DNA of 64,000 nt from Biscogniauxia marginata (lineage: Eukaryota; Ascomycota; Sordariomycetes; Xylariales; Xylariaceae), in assembly GCA_022695795.1 (NCBI GenBank), contig MU404124.1:124001-188000 (forward strand), read 5' to 3'. This document shows, piece by piece, positions 59,203 to 64,000 of the stretch. The translations under genes and the position numbers were made by a program. How positions within the stretch are numbered: the stretch's first letter is position 1; each line of letters starts with the position of its first letter. Under the pieces are notes generated by a model, which saw only the letters and a list, made by a program, of their open reading frames with translations, was not told the DNA's origin and made no database searches.

Positions 59203-62187
59203 ATGGACCGCGAAGATGGCAACTTCAGTCCTAAGAGGCGTAAATTGGACTTCAACCATCTCCGTTCCGACGACCGTTACTCGTCTCTCCCGAACCGAAG
59301 CAGTGCTGCCTCCCGCTCGCATAGCCGCTTTCCCAACTCGCGTGCCTCCACTCCTCGCGCCCAATCTACTTACGCGGCGACCCCTCAACGGAACGAATTC
59401 GACCGGCCCGAACCGCTGGTTAGTCAAGAAGACCAGAATGCCCTAGATCGTGACTGGTATGGTGGCGACGAGAATGGCGGGCACACCTTCGGCGACGAGT
59501 CGCATAACCCCTTTTCCTCATACGACACGTCGTGGGTCGAACAACAACAACGTGAGGCTGATATGGTTGAAAAGAAGGCTGGGAGACACTTGAACGCGCG
59601 CCAGCTGCAGAAGCAAAAGGATGTGGATGCGTGGGAGACCAACCGTATGCTTACGTCGGGTGTCGCTCAACGACGCGGGCTGGGTGACGACTTTGATGAC
59701 AACGAGGAGGGAACACGAGTTCACCTGCTAGTTCACGACCTAAAACCACCATTCCTTGACGGCCGGACCGTCTTTACCAAGCAGATAGAGCCTGTGCCAG
59801 CAGTCAAGGACTACCAAAGCGATATGGCTGTGTTTAGTCGGAAGGGTAGTCGAGTGGTCAGGGAGAGACGGCAACAGAGAGAAAGGCAGCGGCAAGCACA
59901 AGATGCGACGAATATGGCGGGCACTGCTCTAGGAAATCTAATGGGCGTAAAGGAGGACGAAGGTGATAGTGCTTTGCCTATTGCCACGGAGGATGATGCT
60001 GCTAAGCCCGTGGGGAATAAATTTAGCGAGCATATGAAGAAGAACGATGGCGCCAGCAATTTCAGTCAGAGTAAGACCTTAAGAGAGCAGAGGGAATTTC
60101 TGCCCGCATTCGCGGTGCGCGAGGATTTGCTCCGGGTGGTCAGGGATAATCAGGTGGTTATTGTGGTTGGTGAGACAGGCTCCGGGAAAACGACACAACT
60201 CACTCAATTTTTATATGAAGACGGCTATGGGAAAATGGGCATGATCGGGTGTACGCAACCTCGGCGGGTCGCAGCTATGAGTGTGGCGAAACGTGTAGCA
60301 GAAGAGATGGAAGTAAAGCTGGGAAGCACCGTGGGCTATGCTATCCGATTCGAAGATTGCACCAGTAAAGACACTGTCATAAAATATATGACCGACGGCG
60401 TTCTCCTTCGAGAGTCGCTTAACGAAAGAGACCTGGACCGGTACTCGTGCGTGATCATGGACGAAGCACACGAACGAGCTCTTAATACAGATGTGCTGAT
60501 GGGGTTATTCAACAAGATCTTACAACGCCGAAGAGACCTTAAGCTGATCGTCACGTCAGCCACCATGAATTCAAAGCGGTTCTCGGACTTCTTTGGTGGT
60601 GCACCAGAGTTTACTATCCCCGGCAGGACTTTCCCGGTCGATATTATGTTCCATCGATCGCCGGTCGAGGACTATGTGGACCAGGCTGTCCAGCAGGTTC
60701 TTGCTATACATGTCTCTATGGGAGCAGGGGACATACTCGTATTTATGACGGGCCAGGAGGATATCGAATGTACCTGCGAATTGGTACGAGAACGTTTAGA
60801 CGCTCTCAACGACCCGCCGAAACTCAGCATATTGCCTATCTATAGTCAGATGCCTGCTGACCTACAAGCCAAGATTTTCGATCGAGCACCTCCTGGGGTC
60901 CGTAAATGCATCGTAGCTACGAATATTGCAGAAACGAGTCTGACGGTCGACGGTATCATGTATGTTGTAGATGCGGGATACTCGAAACTCAAAGTGTACA
61001 ATCCTCGAATGGGTATGGATACGCTCCAAATCACACCCATATCCCAAGCGAATGCGGGCCAGAGAGCGGGACGAGCCGGTCGAACGGGTCCAGGCAAAGC
61101 ATTTCGACTATTTACCGAGAAGGCGTTCAAGGATGAACTATACATACAAACGATTCCCGAAATACAGCGGACAAATCTGAGCAACACAGTCCTACTTCTC
61201 AAATCTCTAGGTGTCAAGGACTTGCTGGACTTTGACTTCATGGACCCACCGCCACAAGACACTATCACCACATCTCTTTTTGACCTTTGGGCCTTGGGGG
61301 CTCTGGATAACCTCGGAGAACTTACCGATCTAGGATCCAAGATGAATGCGTTCCCCATGGACCCTTCTTTAGCGAAGCTTTTGATCATGTCTGAGCAATA
61401 CGGCTGCAGTGAGGAGATGGTTACTATCGTGTCCATGCTGTCAGTTCCTAATGTCTTCTACCGCCCAAAAGAACGCCAAGAAGAGTCCGATGCTGCACGA
61501 GAAAAGTTCTTCGTCCCTGAATCTGATCACCTAACATACCTCCACGTCTACTCACAGTGGAAGGTCAATGGCTTTTCCGATGGGTGGTGCACACGGCATT
61601 TCCTACATCCCAAATCGCTGCGTAGAGCAAAGGAAATCAGGGACCAGCTACTTGATATTATGAAAATGCAGAAGATGGAGATGAACAGCTGTGGTACTGA
61701 TTGGGATATCATTCGCAAGTGCATCTGCTCTGGCTACTACCACCAAGCGGCCAAGGTCAAAGGCATTGGAGAGTATATTAATTTGCGAACCTCGGTCACG
61801 GTGCAGCTCCATCCTACGAGCGCCCTCTATGGCCTTGGATTCCTACCCGATTATGTTATCTACCACGAACTAATCCTCACATCGAAAGAGTACATGTCAA
61901 CGGTGACATCAATAGACCCTCATTGGCTCGCTGAGCTCGGAGGTGTGTTCTACTCGGTGAAGGAAAAGGGTTATTCGGCGCGGGAGAAGCGTATCACCGA
62001 GACCGAATTCAACCGCAAGATGGAGATAGAAGCCAAGATGGCGGAAGATAAGCGAAGGCATGAGGAGCAGCAAAAGGCAGAAGAGGAGAGAGTGGCCAAG
62101 AAACCAGTGGCAGATAAGGGAAAGAAGATTGTCACGTCTGGTGCAGTCAAGAAGCCTGTGGTCAAGAGAAAGGGGAGGGGCTTCTGA
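59203..62187 (+). CDS. PRP16: Pre-mRNA-splicing DEAH helicase PRP16
   Basis: PRP16 (DHX38) remodels the spliceosome before the second step of splicing. The ATG at 59203 (ACAATGG) gives a single-exon protein of 994 aa. The frame is open for 470 bp upstream, but that part lies antisense to PWP1 and has no role. The N-terminal 300 residues are charged and carry family marks ([19 protein letters not shown] and [16 protein letters not shown]). Helicase motifs: GETGSGKT 323-330, DEAH 420-423, SAT 452-454, QRAGRAGR 620-627. After them come the winged-helix, ratchet and OB-fold regions ([34 protein letters not shown]). The C-terminal basic tail ends in KRKGRGF. The N-terminal motifs favour PRP16 over PRP2, PRP22 and PRP43. 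Confidence 0.96.
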   Translation: MDREDGNFSPKRRKLDFNHLRSDDRYSSLPNRSSAASRSHSRFPNSRASTPRAQSTYAATPQRNEFDRPEPLVSQEDQNALDRDWYGGDENGGHTFGDESHNPFSSYDTSWVEQQQREADMVEKKAGRHLNARQLQKQKDVDAWETNRMLTSGVAQRRGLGDDFDDNEEGTRVHLLVHDLKPPFLDGRTVFTKQIEPVPAVKDYQSDMAVFSRKGSRVVRERRQQRERQRQAQDATNMAGTALGNLMGVKEDEGDSALPIATEDDAAKPVGNKFSEHMKKNDGASNFSQSKTLREQREFLPAFAVREDLLRVVRDNQVVIVVGETGSGKTTQLTQFLYEDGYGKMGMIGCTQPRRVAAMSVAKRVAEEMEVKLGSTVGYAIRFEDCTSKDTVIKYMTDGVLLRESLNERDLDRYSCVIMDEAHERALNTDVLMGLFNKILQRRRDLKLIVTSATMNSKRFSDFFGGAPEFTIPGRTFPVDIMFHRSPVEDYVDQAVQQVLAIHVSMGAGDILVFMTGQEDIECTCELVRERLDALNDPPKLSILPIYSQMPADLQAKIFDRAPPGVRKCIVATNIAETSLTVDGIMYVVDAGYSKLKVYNPRMGMDTLQITPISQANAGQRAGRAGRTGPGKAFRLFTEKAFKDELYIQTIPEIQRTNLSNTVLLLKSLGVKDLLDFDFMDPPPQDTITTSLFDLWALGALDNLGELTDLGSKMNAFPMDPSLAKLLIMSEQYGCSEEMVTIVSMLSVPNVFYRPKERQEESDAAREKFFVPESDHLTYLHVYSQWKVNGFSDGWCTRHFLHPKSLRRAKEIRDQLLDIMKMQKMEMNSCGTDWDIIRKCICSGYYHQAAKVKGIGEYINLRTSVTVQLHPTSALYGLGFLPDYVIYHELILTSKEYMSTVTSIDPHWLAELGGVFYSVKEKGYSAREKRITETEFNRKMEIEAKMAEDKRRHEEQQKAEEERVAKKPVADKGKKIVTSGAVKKPVVKRKGRGF

Positions 62188-62331
62188 AACCACTTCGCAT
62201 TTTCCGAGCGTGGGCATTGGATACATGCCGTGATTCTCTTAGGATACATTAATTATACAGCGGTGAGCTTCGAAACTTGATTTAATGGAACCAGCCACAC
62301 CACAGCTGATTTTCCCCGCTCCTGCTGTCCC

Positions 62332-62967
62332 TCATCGTCGCACCTCGAAGTGAGACTCTCCTTCCAGAGGGTCCCGACGTTCCTGGTCCAGCTTGACGAC
62401 GCGGGCGTGTCTAGGGCCGTTCTCGATTTCCTTGAGGAACTTTCTGATGGACTCCTCGTCTCCTTGGGCCTCGCCCGCGACCTACATGGGTAAAGATTTT
62501 CACTTTACGTGAGCTTCGTATGTCCGTCAAGTAGGGAGTGTGTAACAGCTCAAAGGACGAAAGGGGGATAAAACATGAAGCAGGCTCGCTCAATTGGCTA
62601 GTGCCCGACCAATACCACCAAAGGTGGCTTATCTAAATGCTGTTTTTAGCTTACCTTCTCGTTGTCTGTATTACGACACCAGCCAGTTACATTATGCTCG
62701 ACCGCCTTGCTCTGCGTGAAGCGGCGGAAATTGACACCTGCGGGGGAAAGGAGGATGAACGAATCGTCAGTAAGCTTACAAATGGTGAGGACGGAAATCA
62801 TCTCGTACGATCGACGTCGCGATATTGACGGGGACCACAGTACCTTGGACACGACCGTGGACGAGGAAGTAGACCTAGTTAGAGACGCTGGTTAGAGGAC
62901 GGCTTCTTGACCATGAGGATAGGAGGTAGGTGTGGTAGGTATGATAGATAGATACCCTTGTCGTCAT
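62332..62967 (-). CDS. Acylphosphatase in four small exons
   Basis: This small cytosolic enzyme hydrolyses acyl phosphates. No single long ORF shows it; the gene is split into exons 62967-62956, 62874-62844, 62737-62655 and 62481-62332, all with GT-AG borders and correct phases, giving 91 aa, the usual family length. The first exon codes only Met-Thr-Thr-Arg and the second only about ten residues. The joined start TTRVYFLVHGRVQGVNFRRF holds the phosphate loop and catalytic Arg19. GWCRNTDN holds the catalytic Asn37. GEAQGDEESIRKFLKEIENG then GPRHARVVKLD and ESHFEVRR complete the fold. The stop is TGA at 62332-62334, 144 bp from the PRP16 stop, so the two genes converge closely. Exon borders are by eye but the protein match is very good. 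Confidence 0.92.
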
Positions 62968-64000
62968 GGTAGTTTAATCAGATGACAGCCGGGAATAAGT
63001 CTTGTTAATCAGTAAGTAGGTAGGTTAGGTATTTAGAAGCGCAAGTCTTAATTAATTTGCTGTTTGGTTCAATTAAAGTAAATATGACGAGTCTTCGTTT
63101 TAAGCTTGCGGGATTGATGACGTGCGTTGATCTTCGTAGTATTTTACTGGAAGGAGGTTTTCTCTTGGAAGGAATTGTCTTAGATGCACGCCATCCCCCA
63201 CGACAAGGTTGACGCCTCGAGCGGGACAATGTAGTGTAAGAAAGTAAAAGATAAGTAGGTAGGTACAATCAAGCGGTTCGCCATCTGCCTGCCGCCGGGA
63301 AATATATAGGTACCTATGTAGTACCTACTATATATTGCTTAGCCCCGAGCCTACCTAAAACGCCGATAAAAAACCCCGGGCACCCGACAATCTGGATTAC
63401 TACTTGCATCATCACCACCCAACGTTACACAAATACACAAGGTACCTACTTTGCGTACCTAATTTGTTACACAAGTATAGTTGTGTATGCGTTACATACT
63501 GTCGTGCTCTTATGGACATACTCTATCTAAAGTGCAGTTATTAAATACCTACCTACAGTTATTACATATATAGATAGTAAGCCCGAACTCCGACAACAAC
63601 TATAGTAAATCTACTGTCGTCTGTTGTCAAACTCACTATCAACGTCAGGTTCACTGTTGAAGCTGACCACCATAGGCGTTTATAATATATCATTTTTGAG
63701 GTCTTTTCGTTTTCTTCTCCGTAGGTCTAGTTTGCATGGGGCAATAAGATTTTAGTATTGGCCAGTTCTTGACACTTTGGGTGAATGCATTGTGTTACCA
63801 TAATCAAAGCGTCCTTCCCATAGGCAGCATATTGACCACTTGATATTGCTATGCGTGTGCCACCTTTATGAAATCGGGTAACCTCCTTTACGCGTACAAC
63901 GAATACTTAGAGAAGCTGAGAAAGCCTATCCCCGAAAGCCACGAGGTATCGTCATGATTATCATCATAGGTAGCTAGCCAATGACTTTGCGAACTATAGC
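62968..64000. other. Intergenic region to the right edge
   Basis: It is upstream of the acylphosphatase gene. TAGGTAGG and TACCTACC motifs recur at 63015-63030, 63254-63266, 63308-63330 and 63547-63556. No gene is seen up to the edge. Confidence 0.6.

Overview
The window is nuclear DNA of a filamentous ascomycete, most likely a Sordariomycete. The evidence is short GT-AG introns of about 45-70 bp, PRP16, PWP1, STT4 and lumazine synthase homologues of fungal type, long AT-rich gaps with dispersed TACCTACC-type microsatellites and homopolymer runs, and one duplicated gene copy decayed with changes that resemble repeat-induced point mutation (RIP). The genus cannot be fixed from the sequence alone. 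There are no tRNA or rRNA genes, CRISPR arrays or intact transposons that I can recognise.

Layout. 1-3958 (+): 3' two thirds of the phosphatidylinositol 4-kinase STT4, cut by the left edge. 4607-5911 (-): unrecognised single-exon protein. 7511-8759 (+): tartrate/D-malate dehydrogenase-type enzyme, 3 exons. 11595-13503 (+): MFS transporter, 7 exons. 15355-17313 (-): Mn-type cation diffusion facilitator, 4 exons. 18137-18887 (-): decayed copy of GAR formyltransferase (ADE8). 24101-27027 (+): low-complexity fungal protein with a long leader. 27957-28750 (-): lumazine synthase. 29667-32339 (+): MutL homologue without an endonuclease domain. 33093-33629 (-): proline-rich membrane-anchored ORF. 38020-41657 (+): TRP/FLC-like channel protein. 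42855-44408 (+): trans-sulfuration PLP enzyme. 44894-45175 (-): probable decayed remnant. 46523-47216 (+): small conserved protein with a 12-nt first exon. 47967-48755 (-): membrane-anchored polysaccharide deacetylase. 52680-53564 (-): Ser/Thr/Pro-rich protein. 57225-58919 (-): PWP1. 59203-62187 (+): PRP16. 62332-62967 (-): acylphosphatase in four small exons.

Most genes are housekeeping and look independently regulated; there is no operon-like or biosynthetic cluster. Two arrangements may matter. PWP1 (ribosome biogenesis) and PRP16 (splicing) start 283 bp apart and probably share a promoter. The tartrate dehydrogenase-like gene and the MFS transporter lie on one strand with nothing convincing between them, which allows, but does not show, a link in organic-acid use. 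GC content is very uneven: several coding regions (4607-5911, 43314-44408, 47967-48755, lumazine synthase exons) are very GC-rich, while the gaps, especially 6.3-7.5, 44.5-46.6 and 49-52 kb, are AT-rich.

I found no convincing new biological system. The best observations are the unreported ADE8 pseudogene, the thioredoxin-like remnant near 45 kb, two genes that begin with 12-nt coding exons, and the TA repeat that forms a 3' splice site.
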